From Arthrobacter sp. 260 (GTDB taxonomy: Bacteria > Actinomycetota > Actinomycetes > Actinomycetales > Micrococcaceae): DNA of 64,000 nucleotides. Under the pieces are notes generated by a model. The model worked only from the letters and a program-made list of their open reading frames with translations. It was not told the DNA's origin and did not search any database. The translations under genes were made by a program, and so were the position numbers. Numbering within the stretch: the stretch's first letter is position 1; each line of letters begins with the position of its first letter. Location: contig NZ_JABFOE010000001.1 in NCBI RefSeq assembly GCF_013116745.1, positions 372,001 to 436,000 on the forward strand. The letters are read 5' to 3'. Positions 51,974 to 61,443 of the stretch are shown here, piece by piece.

Positions 51974-52877
51974 CCCGGTGTTCCACCCGGATGTCGTGGG
52001 CTTCGGCCCACCCCGGGGCTTGCGCCTGACCGAACCACATCAGCTCTACCCGACGCAGACTGCCATGCAGCCGTTCACCGAGCAGCGCTGAGACCCGGTA
52101 GCCCACCCGAAGGATGAAACGGCACAGGGACCGCGGCAATACGATCGGGGTGCCTCCCACCGCCTCCAGTACAGAGCGGACAGTCATTCCTTCGCCGGGC
52201 TGGAGGATGACCGCCGGAAGTGGTCCGGCAAAAGTGCCCGCCTGAACCACATAGTCGGCAAGGGACTCCACCGACGTGACCGGGGTGCTTGCGGTTCCGG
52301 GTGCGGCCACCGAGGCGAAGGGTGATGCCGCCAACCTGGCGAGTGCAGCGGTCGTCGGCCGGCCTGCGCCCTGCACGGAGGTGGCGCGGATCACCACCGG
52401 GTGCATTCCTTCGAACCTACCCTGGCTAGCTGTGAGACGAAGTGCTTCCTCGCCGAGCGCCTTGCTCCGGGAGTAGGCCGAAAACGGCGCCAGATCGGAG
52501 GACTCGTCGAGAATCTCCCGGTGACCCTGGACCGCTGCACTGCTGAGGTGGATCAACCGCTCCACCTGAGCCTCCGAGCAGGCGTAGGCAAGGACGGCGG
52601 GGAGGAGTGCGTTGGCTCCGCGGAGTTCAGCCGTGTCAGCACCCCGTGGAGCGGCGACGCCGGCGGCATTGACCACTACCGACGCGCCAGCCAGCGCAGC
52701 GGCGAGATCGGTTACCGCCGGGTGGCGTGCTGCCTCATCGATGATCTGCACGGCGGATATGGCATCGCTGGTCAGGCGGGGCGCTGGGAGAGCCGTCACG
52801 TCCAGCCCCGCATCCTGCGCGGCGCGGAGCACGGCCGAGCCCACAAACCCGGTGGCGCCGACAATCACCCACTGCAT
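51885..52877 (-). CDS. NAD(P)-dependent epimerase/dehydratase-like protein
   Basis: 330-residue short-chain-type Rossmann protein. Cofactor motif GATGFVGSAV at residues 7-16, LSSAAVQGHREI, and the YxxxK-like active site AYSRSKALGEEAL. Sequence is of the extended SDR group that acts on nucleotide sugars. The last ~50 residues are Arg/Gln-rich (QRQGRPRKRRDRQARQVP) and overlap tsaC in antisense for 89 bases; such a basic tail is not usual for the fold. ATG 52877 begins MQWVIVGATG. It is the last gene of the GT2-GT2-epimerase operon, so it probably supplies or alters an activated sugar for the envelope glycan. Confidence 0.8.
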   Translation of the reverse strand: MQWVIVGATGFVGSAVLRAAQDAGLDVTALPAPRLTSDAISAVQIIDEAARHPAVTDLAAALAGASVVVNAAGVAAPRGADTAELRGANALLPAVLAYACSEAQVERLIHLSSAAVQGHREILDESSDLAPFSAYSRSKALGEEALRLTASQGRFEGMHPVVIRATSVQGAGRPTTAALARLAASPFASVAAPGTASTPVTSVESLADYVVQAGTFAGPLPAVILQPGEGMTVRSVLEAVGGTPIVLPRSLCRFILRVGYRVSALLGERLHGSLRRVELMWFGQAQAPGWAEAHDIRVEHRVSGVLEAAGSRQRQGRPRKRRDRQARQVP

Positions 52878-52879
52878 CG

Positions 52880-53866
52880 TCAGTTCTTCTCCCTCAGCAA
52901 CTCGGACCTCTCCGGGCGCCCGGCAAGGGGTGTCAGTGGCGGCATAGGCTGCCAGGCCGGATCCGTGAGGATGTCCCGCGACTCCCGCCATCCCCGCCAG
53001 AGCGGTGCCAGCCCCGTGAGAGAGTGCTCGACGGCCACCAGCCGGAGCACTTCCTTGGCGGCGGTCAGGAGGGTGCCCAGACCAAACCCCCACCGGTTGA
53101 ACCTGCCGTTGACCCTGAGGTAGCGCGCCAGGTGTCCCCGGTTTCGCATGCCGCAGTAGCGGCCCAGATCATTGGAGTCATTAAGGTGCCTGACGCCGAG
53201 GTCAATCTGTTTCTGGGGCCGTGCCTTTTTCAGCACGTACTCGTTGATGTACACCACCGGCTCTGACTGGGCGATCAACCAGCCGTAGGTGGTGTCATCA
53301 CCGTTAAGGAAGAACCGGGGATCGGGGAGACCCACGCGGCGCACCACATCGGCGTGGACCAGCATTCCTTCGAAGCACCCTACGTTGGTGTGAAATACGC
53401 GGCTGTGGCGGAACACGTTGCCGTGGACCGGGAAGTGCACGCCGAGAAAGGCGTTGAACTGGTGCTGCCAGAAGAACGGCTTGCCCAGGTGGTCGTATCG
53501 GCGCCCGTGAAGGCAGCGGTAGGTCTCCATCTGCGGCTGGAATGCTGCGAGTGCGCCGGGGAGCACCTCGACGTCGTCGTCCATCAGCCAGAGCCATTCG
53601 GCACCCTCGGCGAGTGCCCGCTCCGCCCCGGCCGAGAAACCGCCGGATCCTCCAACGTTCTTCTGTAGCCGATGGTGAATCAGCGGCACCGGGAGGTTCG
53701 CCTGGGCAATGACCTCTTCCGTGTCGTCGGTACTCGCATTATTGACCACAATGACGTTCTCCGGTGCCGGATCCATCTGCGCGATGGTTTCGAGCAGGAC
53801 CCGCAGATAGCCCGCGCGATTGAAGGTGGTGACCACCACTGTCACTGCTGATTCTGGGACTGTCAT
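52880..53866 (-). CDS. GT2 family glycosyltransferase (rhamnosyl/galactofuranosyl-transferase-like)
   Basis: 328-residue GT-A glycosyltransferase. VVVTTFNRAGYLRVLLETI starts the fold, the DxD-type motif is LMDDDVEV, the acceptor side has FFLNGDDTTYGWL, and the C-terminus has amphipathic helices. It resembles bacterial GT2 enzymes that add galactofuranose or rhamnose to lipid-linked sugars (GlfT1-like). It starts 1 base after the previous GT2 gene, and 2 bases before the epimerase gene, so all three belong to one operon. Soluble or membrane-peripheral; no signal peptide. Confidence 0.83.
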   Translation of the reverse strand: MTVPESAVTVVVTTFNRAGYLRVLLETIAQMDPAPENVIVVNNASTDDTEEVIAQANLPVPLIHHRLQKNVGGSGGFSAGAERALAEGAEWLWLMDDDVEVLPGALAAFQPQMETYRCLHGRRYDHLGKPFFWQHQFNAFLGVHFPVHGNVFRHSRVFHTNVGCFEGMLVHADVVRRVGLPDPRFFLNGDDTTYGWLIAQSEPVVYINEYVLKKARPQKQIDLGVRHLNDSNDLGRYCGMRNRGHLARYLRVNGRFNRWGFGLGTLLTAAKEVLRLVAVEHSLTGLAPLWRGWRESRDILTDPAWQPMPPLTPLAGRPERSELLREKN

Positions 53867-53867
53867 C

Positions 53868-54767
53868 TCAGAATCCCTGGTCCGATGGGGGCCCGAAACC
53901 GCGTCCGCGTACCCCGGTGGCGTAGGCCCTGAACCAGTCGGCGAACCCGCGCGGATCGCGATGCTTCAGGAAGTACAGCGGGTAGCCCACGCCGTCGGCG
54001 ATCAGGGACTTCACCCGGCCATACCGGCGCGTCAGATAACCACGGTTGCGGAAGTAGTAGAAACGCTTGAACGCCGTCTCGGGGACAAGCACGTGCAGCC
54101 GGTCGCCGAGCACCTGGTGCGTTTCCGCCCACCCCGGAGGGTGGCTTAGCGCAACGGTGGTCACCGTACCGAACGGAATGCCGGCTCGTCGCAGCCGCAG
54201 CATGAAATCCGTCTCATCCCCGCGGATGAACAGGCGCAGATCGGGAAGCCCCACCCGGAAGAACACCTCGGTGCGGATCAAGGCGCCGTTGAAGAACTGG
54301 CCCACGTCCCTGATGATCCCGAGCTTTTCGACCTCTGCACGGTCGTGGACCGAACGGCCCGCCAGCCGGAAGGGAAAGGACAGCCGGGTCGGCTCGCCGG
54401 GGGCGACAATCAGGGGTACGACGACGTCGAGGCCCTCCGCCTTCGCGGCTGCCAGCAGGGTAGCGAGGGCTTCCGGGTCCTCGGGGTGGGCGTCGTCGTC
54501 CATGATCCAGACCCACTCTGCGCCGCTGGCCATCGCGGACAGGATGGCCAGGGAGAACCCGCCAGCACCGCCAAGGTTACTCAGGGAGCGGATGTAGTTC
54601 ACCGGTGCGTCGGAGGCGATGGCGATGGACTCGATATCCTTGGTTCCCGAGTCAACCAGCGCCACCGAGGTGAGCGGCACGCTCTGTTGGGACAGTGCCA
54701 GCAGGAGGGTACGCAGGTCGTCGGGGCGGTCAAATGTTACTGCCGCAACGGCCACGGTATCCTGCAA
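53868..54767 (-). CDS. GT2 family glycosyltransferase (GlfT1-like)
   Basis: 299-residue GT-A enzyme. VAAVTFDRPDDLRTLLLAL opens the fold, WIMDDDAHPEDPEAL is the DxD region, FNGALIRTEVF and FIRGDETDFMLRL follow, then a positively charged helical tail. Sequence features are those of mycobacterial GlfT1/rhamnosyl-transferase-like proteins. TTG 54767 is chosen as start: AAAGGA lies 6 bases before it; a TTG 36 bases further upstream (54803) is possible but has no RBS. First gene of the operon, divergent from the FlaA1/CapD-like gene. Sugar and acceptor cannot be told from sequence. Confidence 0.83.
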   Translation of the reverse strand: MQDTVAVAAVTFDRPDDLRTLLLALSQQSVPLTSVALVDSGTKDIESIAIASDAPVNYIRSLSNLGGAGGFSLAILSAMASGAEWVWIMDDDAHPEDPEALATLLAAAKAEGLDVVVPLIVAPGEPTRLSFPFRLAGRSVHDRAEVEKLGIIRDVGQFFNGALIRTEVFFRVGLPDLRLFIRGDETDFMLRLRRAGIPFGTVTTVALSHPPGWAETHQVLGDRLHVLVPETAFKRFYYFRNRGYLTRRYGRVKSLIADGVGYPLYFLKHRDPRGFADWFRAYATGVRGRGFGPPSDQGF

Positions 54768-54955
54768 AACAGTCCTTTCCGGTCCACTCACAACACGCCT
54801 CAAAAGCGGTCAGGGCCGGGTAGTGCGGTTAGTATTCTCGGGTAGGGAGAGTCTATTACACCAGCACGAGCTGATATTTTGCCGTGAGGACTCACCGCTT
54901 GCAGTGAGGACTCCTCTGCACGATTGCCATGACCGCCGAGCCGTTGTTAGGAACC

Positions 54956-56785
54956 ATGAAACTCGCTGACAGCGCGGATCCAGCCCGGGAAGGGCCGGAT
55001 GACCGCAGCACGACGCGGTCGGAGAAGCCGACGCTCTGGCTCTGGTCGCAGTACATTTTCGATTCGGTGGCCTGGGTGGTCGCGATTCTGCTGGCCCTGG
55101 TACTCCGGTACGAGCTGCTGATCAACCAGATCAACATCACCGGGGTGGTGGTGTTCTGTGCGGTGGCCCTCGCTGCCCAGCTGGCAGTTGGTCTGAGCTT
55201 CGCCCTCTATCGCGGCCGGTATAGCTTCGGCAGCTTCCACGAGGCGCGACTCCTGGTGATCGTCACAGTCATCGTCTCGGTGATTCTGCTCCTGGTCAGT
55301 GTCGCCTTCTTCTCGATCATCGAGATTCCACGCAGCATCGGCATTATTGCCTTCCCGTTCGCTTGCATGTTCATGGCCTCCACCCGGTATCTCAAACGCA
55401 TGTTCGTTGAGAGCAAGGCCAAACCCGGTGAGGATGCGCAACGGACCCTCATCTATGGAGCCGGGTTCTTGGGCAGTTCGCTGGTGGGACGGATGATCCA
55501 GGACCGTGACTCGCCGTATTTCCCGGTGGGCCTGATCGACGACGATCCCGCCAAGAAGCACCTCCGCCTTGCCACGGTCCCTGTGTTGGGCCGGATCGAG
55601 GACCTCCCCAGCATCATCGCCCGCACCCGGGCATCGGTGCTGGTGATCGCGTTCGCCGACGTCGAAGCCTCCCAGGTGCGCCGGGTGTCCGATCTGGTGG
55701 CCGGAATGAACATCAGGGTCCTGGTCCTGCCGCCTCTCCGGGACATGCTCGCGACCGAAGGGTCCGGGGCAGGGTTCTCCGATTTTCGGGAGGTAGCGGT
55801 TGAGGACCTCATCGGGCGCCGACCCGTGGACATCCACGCCGACGAGGTCGCCGGGTACATCACCGGCAAGAAGGTGCTGGTCACCGGCGCCGGCGGATCG
55901 ATCGGATCCGAGCTGTGCCGTCAGCTCGCGCAGTTCAACCCCGCCGAGCTCATCATGCTGGATCGCGACGAAACCGGACTGCAGTCCACCCAGCTCTCCA
56001 TGACGGGGCGCGGACTGTTGACCGGCAAGGACACCGTGTTGGCAGACATTCGCGACGCCGACACGCTCCGGGCCATCTTCGAGGAACGCAAACCCGAGGT
56101 AGTGTTCCACGCGGCCGCCCTCAAGCATGTGTCGCTGCTTGAGCAGTACCCGGAGGAAGCCTGGAAGACCAACGTCCTGGGCACCCAGAACGTGCTCAAC
56201 GCGGCCAAGGCCGCTGGCGTGACCCATTTCGTGAACATCTCCACCGACAAGGCGGCGAACCCCACCAGCGTGCTGGGACACTCGAAGCGGGTTGCCGAGA
56301 AGCTCACCGCCTGGCAAGCCACCCAGACCTCCAACAGCTACGTCTCGGTCCGGTTCGGCAACGTGATCGGCAGCCGGGGCTCGATGCTTCCCCTCTTTAC
56401 CGAGCAGATCAGGGTGGGCGGACCCATCACCGTGACCGACCCCGAGGTCACCCGGTACTTCATGACCATCCCCGAGGCCTGCCAGCTGGTGATCCAGGCC
56501 GGAGCCATCGGCCGCCCCGGAGAGGTACTGATCCTGGATATGGGCGAGGCCGTCAAGATCCTCGACGTCGCGCAGCGGATGATCGCGATGTCGGGCAAGG
56601 ACATCGAAATAGTCTTCACCGGGCTGCGGCCTGGGGAGAAGATGCATGAGGAACTGGTCGGTTTCGGGGAGGACGGCTCCCGTCCGCTGCATCCGAAGAT
56701 CTCGCACACCAACGTATCGATTCTCGACCCCGGACAGCTGAACCTGCTCGACTGGAAACGCAAGGGCGGGATCCTCGATGCTTGA
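54956..56785 (+). CDS. Polysaccharide biosynthesis nucleoside-diphosphate sugar dehydratase/epimerase (FlaA1/CapD-like)
   Basis: 609-residue membrane protein. Four N-terminal helices (residues ~30-140) are followed by a CoA-binding-like Rossmann domain (YGAGFLGSSLVGRM) and an SDR catalytic domain (LVTGAGGSIGSELCRQLAQF; STDKAANPTSVLGHSKRVAE, where the active Tyr of classical SDRs is replaced by Leu as in FlaA1-type 4,6-dehydratases). It likely makes UDP-4-keto-6-deoxy sugars. ATG 54956 has AGGA 3 bases away; ATG 54929 in frame is an alternative. Overlaps the WecA-like gene by 8 bases. Confidence 0.88.
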   Translation: MKLADSADPAREGPDDRSTTRSEKPTLWLWSQYIFDSVAWVVAILLALVLRYELLINQINITGVVVFCAVALAAQLAVGLSFALYRGRYSFGSFHEARLLVIVTVIVSVILLLVSVAFFSIIEIPRSIGIIAFPFACMFMASTRYLKRMFVESKAKPGEDAQRTLIYGAGFLGSSLVGRMIQDRDSPYFPVGLIDDDPAKKHLRLATVPVLGRIEDLPSIIARTRASVLVIAFADVEASQVRRVSDLVAGMNIRVLVLPPLRDMLATEGSGAGFSDFREVAVEDLIGRRPVDIHADEVAGYITGKKVLVTGAGGSIGSELCRQLAQFNPAELIMLDRDETGLQSTQLSMTGRGLLTGKDTVLADIRDADTLRAIFEERKPEVVFHAAALKHVSLLEQYPEEAWKTNVLGTQNVLNAAKAAGVTHFVNISTDKAANPTSVLGHSKRVAEKLTAWQATQTSNSYVSVRFGNVIGSRGSMLPLFTEQIRVGGPITVTDPEVTRYFMTIPEACQLVIQAGAIGRPGEVLILDMGEAVKILDVAQRMIAMSGKDIEIVFTGLRPGEKMHEELVGFGEDGSRPLHPKISHTNVSILDPGQLNLLDWKRKGGILDA

Positions 56786-57800
56786 GTTGCAGCTGGCCCT
56801 GGTGGTCGGCGCTTCGCTGGTCCTCAGTGCCGTCCTACCCTTCGTCCTCAAACCGGTCCTGGCGAAGCTCGGGGTGCTGGACATCCCCAATGAGCGGTCC
56901 TCACATACAACGGTGGTGATCCGCGGAGTGGGGATCACCGTAGCGGTCGGTATTGCCGCAGGGTTGGCGCTCTCCCTCGCCGTCGGGCTGGTGGCCGTGG
57001 ACCGCTCGCTGATCGTGATCATCCTGGCGATGCTTTCCGCTGCCGCGTTGCTCGGCTGGATCGAGGATTACCGGGGGATCTCGATCAAGGTGCGGGCAGT
57101 GTTGCAACTGATGATCGGTGCGGTGGGGACCGCAGCGTTGGCGTGGACCATCGGCCAGAGCTTCTGGTGGGTTCCGGTGGGCGCGCTGGCGGTGGCCGCG
57201 TACATCAATGCGGCAAACTTCATGGATGGCATCAACGGCATCTCCGGTCTACACGGAGTCGCGGTTGGCGCCTTCTACGCGGTCGCCGGGATGCTCAGCG
57301 ACCAGCTCTGGCTAGTGGTTGCCGGCCTGGTGGTGGCGGCCGCCTTTGCCGGGTTCCTGCCCTGGAACCTGGGCAGGGGGTTCGTGTTCCTCGGCGACGT
57401 GGGCAGTTACCTGCTGGGCGCCTCGATCGCGGCGATAGCTGTCACCGGCCTGCTGGCGGGGGTGTATCTGGAGTATCTACTCTCGCCGGTACTGATCTAC
57501 CTCGCCGACACCTTCACCACCTTCCTGCGTCGTCTCCGCGCCGGGGATCGCTGGTACGTCTCCCATCGGGAGCACGTGTACCAGCGTCTGACCGACGTCG
57601 GCCTGACCCACATCCAGTCGGCCCTCGTGGTTACCGGCTGTTCGGTGCTCACCGGTGCTGCCGGATTCGCTGCGGCGACCTCTCCGCCACTGATGGCCGT
57701 CGCGTTCTCCCTTCTGGCCGCCGGGGTGGTAGTGCTTTACCTCTACTCACCACGTCTGCTGGCCGGCCGTGTCCGGGCCTCCGGTAGGTTGCCTGGGTAA
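56778..57800 (+). CDS. Polyprenyl-phosphate glycosyl-phosphotransferase, MraY/WecA-like
   Basis: 340-residue membrane protein with ~10 hydrophobic helices. Family signatures are DIPNERSSHTTVVIRGVG (near the N-terminus), NAANFMDGINGISGLHG (Asp/Asn-rich, Mg2+), FVFLGDVGSYLLGA and HREHVYQRL (the HIH-like site). It transfers a sugar-1-phosphate from a UDP-sugar to undecaprenyl phosphate, the first lipid-linked step in wall-glycan assembly. It overlaps the upstream FlaA1-like gene by 8 bases, so the product of that enzyme may be its UDP-sugar donor (inference). A terminator follows at 57802-57820. Confidence 0.87.
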   Translation: MLELQLALVVGASLVLSAVLPFVLKPVLAKLGVLDIPNERSSHTTVVIRGVGITVAVGIAAGLALSLAVGLVAVDRSLIVIILAMLSAAALLGWIEDYRGISIKVRAVLQLMIGAVGTAALAWTIGQSFWWVPVGALAVAAYINAANFMDGINGISGLHGVAVGAFYAVAGMLSDQLWLVVAGLVVAAAFAGFLPWNLGRGFVFLGDVGSYLLGASIAAIAVTGLLAGVYLEYLLSPVLIYLADTFTTFLRRLRAGDRWYVSHREHVYQRLTDVGLTHIQSALVVTGCSVLTGAAGFAAATSPPLMAVAFSLLAAGVVVLYLYSPRLLAGRVRASGRLPG

Positions 57801-57801
57801 G

Positions 57802-57825
57802 CGGGGTGAACCCCGATTTCTATTT
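57802..57825 (+). terminator. Intrinsic terminator of the FlaA1/WecA-like operon
   Basis: CGGGGT/ACCCCG (57802-57807 with 57810-57815) forms a 5-6 bp GC stem with a TGAA loop, followed by ATTTCTATTT. This separates the glycan operon from the atp operon. Confidence 0.8.
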
Positions 57826-57829
57826 ACTG

Positions 57830-57835
57830 TAGAAT
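57830..57835 (+). promoter_or_regulatory. Candidate -10 element of the atp operon
   Basis: TAGAAT lies 79 bases before the first atp-operon start codon, right after the upstream terminator; the -35 region is not convincing. Confidence 0.4.
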
Positions 57836-57913
57836 TGATACGCAGTCCGCGGCAGATGAAGCGCGGCTTGAGTCGGGGACTTCCCTCACATCGAATCTAC
57901 GGACGGATTCCCT

Positions 57914-58423
57914 ATGAGCACACCTGACGCCCCGCGCGTCGGAGCCCCCCGCGGCACTGCCCACCCCGCGGCCGACCCATCGGGGTCACTCTGGCTCGGC
58001 ATATTGAAGAAGTGCACCCTCGTCGCCACAGGGGCCATCGTGCTCGCCGCTGGTGTCGCCGCGATTTTTTCTGGCTCCAACGCAGCTTTCAGTGCCGTCT
58101 TCGGTTACGCGCTAGTCGTAGCCTTCTTTGGAATCAGCCTGGCGATCGGCCACTTCGCCGGCCGCAGCAACCCCTCGGGAGCTATGGGCCTATTCGTTGT
58201 CACCTATGCGATCAAGGTGGTGGGCTTCGCCGTCGCCCTCTTCGTCCTCGGTACCCCACCCTGGCTCGACCGGAACTGGTTCTTTGGTGCCGCCGTCGGA
58301 ACGGTGATCTTGTGGCAGGTGGTTGAGGTCTACGCATTCTCGAAGGCGCGCCACCAGTTGTACAACGACCCGGTTCCCACCCAGCCAGCAACCAGCCCGT
58401 CTGCCGGTGACGACCGTGGCTGA
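57914..58423 (+). CDS. AtpI-like membrane protein, first gene of the atp operon
   Basis: 169 residues with a proline-rich N-terminal ~30 residues, four membrane helices (ILKKCTLVATGAIVLAAGVA; FSAVFGYALVVAFFGISLAI; AMGLFVVTYAIKVVGFAVAL; FFGAAVGTVILWQVVEVYAF) and a Pro/Ser-rich tail. It has the size and topology of the AtpI-like proteins that precede actinobacterial ATP synthase genes and may help assemble the c-ring; the sequence is too divergent to name it. Overlaps the next gene by 8 bases. Confidence 0.72.
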   Translation: MSTPDAPRVGAPRGTAHPAADPSGSLWLGILKKCTLVATGAIVLAAGVAAIFSGSNAAFSAVFGYALVVAFFGISLAIGHFAGRSNPSGAMGLFVVTYAIKVVGFAVALFVLGTPPWLDRNWFFGAAVGTVILWQVVEVYAFSKARHQLYNDPVPTQPATSPSAGDDRG

Positions 58424-58742
58424 GAATTCAGTGAACGGCCCCCAGCAGGATCCCTCATCGAGCAACGACGACGACGTGCGCGGCCCCTACGGCGAGGGCG
58501 GCTATAACGCCGGAATAGCTGTCTTCAGCTACATAATTGGCGGGATCATCGTCTGGAGTTTGATAGGCTGGGGCCTGGACAACCTCCTGGGAACGCAATG
58601 GATCGTGCTCGCAGGAGGTCTCTTGGGTGCAGCCGGGGGTTTCTACCTCTCCCACATGCATAACCTCACCCGCCAAGGTACAACTGATCCCGGTTCGACG
58701 CCGAGGGACAGCAGCGGGAAGGCTGGGGATAGCCCGAAGTGA
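58416..58742 (+). CDS. AtpZ/AtpI-like two-helix membrane protein
   Basis: 108 residues: an acidic N-terminus (NDDDVRGPYGEGGYNAG), two membrane helices (YIIGGIIVWSLIGWGLDNLL and WIVLAGGLLGAAGGFYLSHM), and a short polar tail. This is the AtpZ/F0F1-ATPase assembly protein type commonly upstream of atpB. GTG 58416 overlaps the previous gene by 8 bases. It may work with the preceding AtpI-like protein in F0 assembly or Mg2+ handling. Confidence 0.75.
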   Translation: MAENSVNGPQQDPSSSNDDDVRGPYGEGGYNAGIAVFSYIIGGIIVWSLIGWGLDNLLGTQWIVLAGGLLGAAGGFYLSHMHNLTRQGTTDPGSTPRDSSGKAGDSPK

Positions 58743-58827
58743 TGTCGGAAAACTTAACGAGTCGGAGCAGTGATTCTATGCCCGATCAGAATATGCCCAA
58801 TGATGGACACTGCAGAGAGGAAACGCG

Positions 58828-59649
58828 TTGATCGCGCTTGCGCTCCCGGCCACTACGACGGACGAGGGTTTCGTACCCCCTACTATCAGCGACACCCACT
58901 ATCCGAACATCCTCCCTTGGGGCGGTGAATACGGCATTTGGTTCGAGGCTGGCTTCGGCAAGCAAATGCTGATGATCATCCTCTCGGTGGTCTTGATCTC
59001 GACGTTCTTCCTGATCGCTTCCCGCAAGGGCAAGATGGTCCCCGGCAAGATGCAGTTCCTGGGCGAAATGTCCTATGGCTTCGTCCGCAACTCGGTCGGC
59101 AAGGACATTATCGGCGGCAAAGACTTCATGAAGTATGTGCCGTGGCTGTTCACTGCATTCTTCTTCATCATCGTCAACAACCTCTTCGGAGCGATTCCGG
59201 GCCTGCAGCTCCCAAGCTTCTCCCACCCGGGTAGCGCCTATGCCATTGCGGCAATCTTCTACATCCTCTGGGTAGGAATCGGCATCCAGAAGCACGGGTT
59301 GCGCTACTTCAAGCTCGCAGTCGTCCCTTCCGGTGTCCCCTGGTACATCCTGCCGATCGTGGTTCCCATCGAGATCATCTCGAACTTCCTGGTCCGCCCG
59401 GTTACCCACTCCCTCCGACTCTTCGCCACCATGCTTGCCGGTCACCTGATCGTGATGCTCGCTGGAAGCGCGATTGAGTTCATGGCAACGAGCGGAAGCA
59501 TCCTGCTTGCAGGAACTTCGGTCCTCGTCCTGGGTGGCGCACTGGCCATGTACATGCTTGAAATCCTCATCATGGTGCTCCAGGCGTACGTATTCACGCT
59601 TCTGGCAGCCATCTACATCGAAGGCGCTCTCAACGCCGACGCCCACTAA
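58828..59649 (+). CDS. atpB: ATP synthase F0 subunit a
   Basis: 273-residue membrane protein forming the proton half-channels. About six helices; the essential Arg197 is in PVTHSLRLFATMLAGHL. The N-terminal residues up to ~45 face outside; no signal peptide. The start is TTG at 58828, with AGAGG 7 bases upstream; no better start exists. It is followed by atpE after 82 bases. Sequence conservation around Arg197 and LAAIYIEGAL at the end is normal for the family. Confidence 0.93.
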   Translation: MIALALPATTTDEGFVPPTISDTHYPNILPWGGEYGIWFEAGFGKQMLMIILSVVLISTFFLIASRKGKMVPGKMQFLGEMSYGFVRNSVGKDIIGGKDFMKYVPWLFTAFFFIIVNNLFGAIPGLQLPSFSHPGSAYAIAAIFYILWVGIGIQKHGLRYFKLAVVPSGVPWYILPIVVPIEIISNFLVRPVTHSLRLFATMLAGHLIVMLAGSAIEFMATSGSILLAGTSVLVLGGALAMYMLEILIMVLQAYVFTLLAAIYIEGALNADAH

Positions 59650-59731
59650 TTCACCACATAGATAAAGACTTCCCCGTTGGGGATGATCCCAAACAACCTG
59701 CCGCAGGAAGCGGCATCTTGAAAGGAACAAA

Positions 59732-59935
59732 ATGGACGGCAATCTCAACCTCGTAGGTTACGGTCTCTCCGCAATTGGCGGCGGTATCGGTGTAGGACTC
59801 GTCTTCGCGGCGTACATCAACGGCGTCGCCCGTCAGCCTGAGGCACAGCGCGTTCTCCAGCCCATCGCATTCCTGGGTCTGGCTCTGACCGAAGCACTCG
59901 CCATCCTTGGTCTGGTCTTCGCCTTCGTTCTCTAG
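59732..59935 (+). CDS. atpE: ATP synthase F0 subunit c
   Basis: 67-residue hairpin of two helices joined by a polar loop (RQPEAQRV). The ion-binding carboxylate is Glu54 in [11 protein letters not shown]; the first helix is Gly-rich (GGGIGVGL). It forms the rotor ring; the Glu (not Asp) is usual in actinobacteria. RBS GAAAGGAAC precedes the ATG. It is the shortest gene of the operon and generally the most translated, fitting its high stoichiometry. Confidence 0.96.
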   Translation: MDGNLNLVGYGLSAIGGGIGVGLVFAAYINGVARQPEAQRVLQPIAFLGLALTEALAILGLVFAFVL

Positions 59936-59979
59936 TAGAACGCAAGGTGTTGGTCCTAAGTATTTAGAAAGACGGGTGA

Positions 59980-60527
<548 letters not shown>

Positions 60528-60528
<1 letters not shown>

Positions 60529-61343
60529 TGGCAGGCGTATCCAGCCAGTCCCTGGCAACGGCACTGAAAGATCTAGAAACCCGTCTGCCCGGCGCAACGC
60601 TGTCCCTGGCCGAGGAACTCTTTGGAGTCCTCGACATGATTGACAGCAACGCCGGCCTGCGCCGCGCACTGACCGATCCTTCCCGTGAAGGCAAGGACAA
60701 GGCCGCACTGGTCTCTAACCTGCTTGCGGGCAAGGTTTCGGATCAAACAGCGACTGTGGTCGGGGAACTGGTTTCCATGCGGTGGGCCGCGGCCCGTGAC
60801 CTTGGAGACGCGCTGGAAACCCTTGGTGCCACTGCAGCGATTGCGGTGGCCGAAAATCGGGGCAACGGTGCAGCGAGTCTGGAGAGTCTTGAAAACGATC
60901 TCTTCGACTTCATCAGGACCGTTGACTCGAGCCATGAATTGCAGCGCGCTCTGTCCGAGCGGCAAGCCAGCACCGACGCCCGGGTTGCCCTGGCGCTGAA
61001 GCTGGTACCCAACGCCGGACCAGAAGCGCAGCTGTTGGTGCGTCAGGCAGTACAGGCACCCCGCGGCATCAAGCCCACTCACTTGGTGAAGCGGTTCGTT
61101 GAACTCGTGGCCAAACGGCATGACCGCTGGATTGCCAACGTCAGCGTTACCCGTCCGTTGACTGATGAGCAGTACGAGCGGTTGCAGCAGGGCCTCAACT
61201 CCCTGTTTGGACGCGAGCTCAGAACCGATGTCACCGTGGAGCCGTCACTTATTGGCGGGGTCCGCGTCCAGGTTGGCGACGAAGTGGTTGACTCCACAGT
61301 TATCGCCAAACTGTCTGAACTGCGGCGAAAGCTTGCGGTGTAG
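60528..61343 (+). CDS. atpH: ATP synthase F1 subunit delta
   Basis: 271 residues: an N-terminal helical bundle typical of OSCP/delta (ALKDLETRLPGATLSLAEEL onward) and a C-terminal half (RPLTDEQYERLQQGLNSLFG; VEPSLIGGVRVQVGDEVVD) that links the stator to the F1 head. It is longer than in E. coli (177), which is normal in actinobacteria. ATG 60528 overlaps the atpF stop (TAATG). A 100-base gap with the RBS CAGGAGAGCAGG separates it from atpA. Confidence 0.93.
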
Positions 61344-61443
61344 GACGGTACGCCGTCCTGGAGCCAGACACACAACAGACTGAATTACACACCGGTCGCC
61401 GCGAAGCAGTGGTGATCACAACACAGGAGAGCAGGGACTGCAG

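Noticed and set aside
54947-57022. 691-codon minus-strand frame over the FlaA1/WecA-like genes
   Set aside because: It is antisense to two membrane or Rossmann proteins with clear motifs; GC bias explains the open frame.
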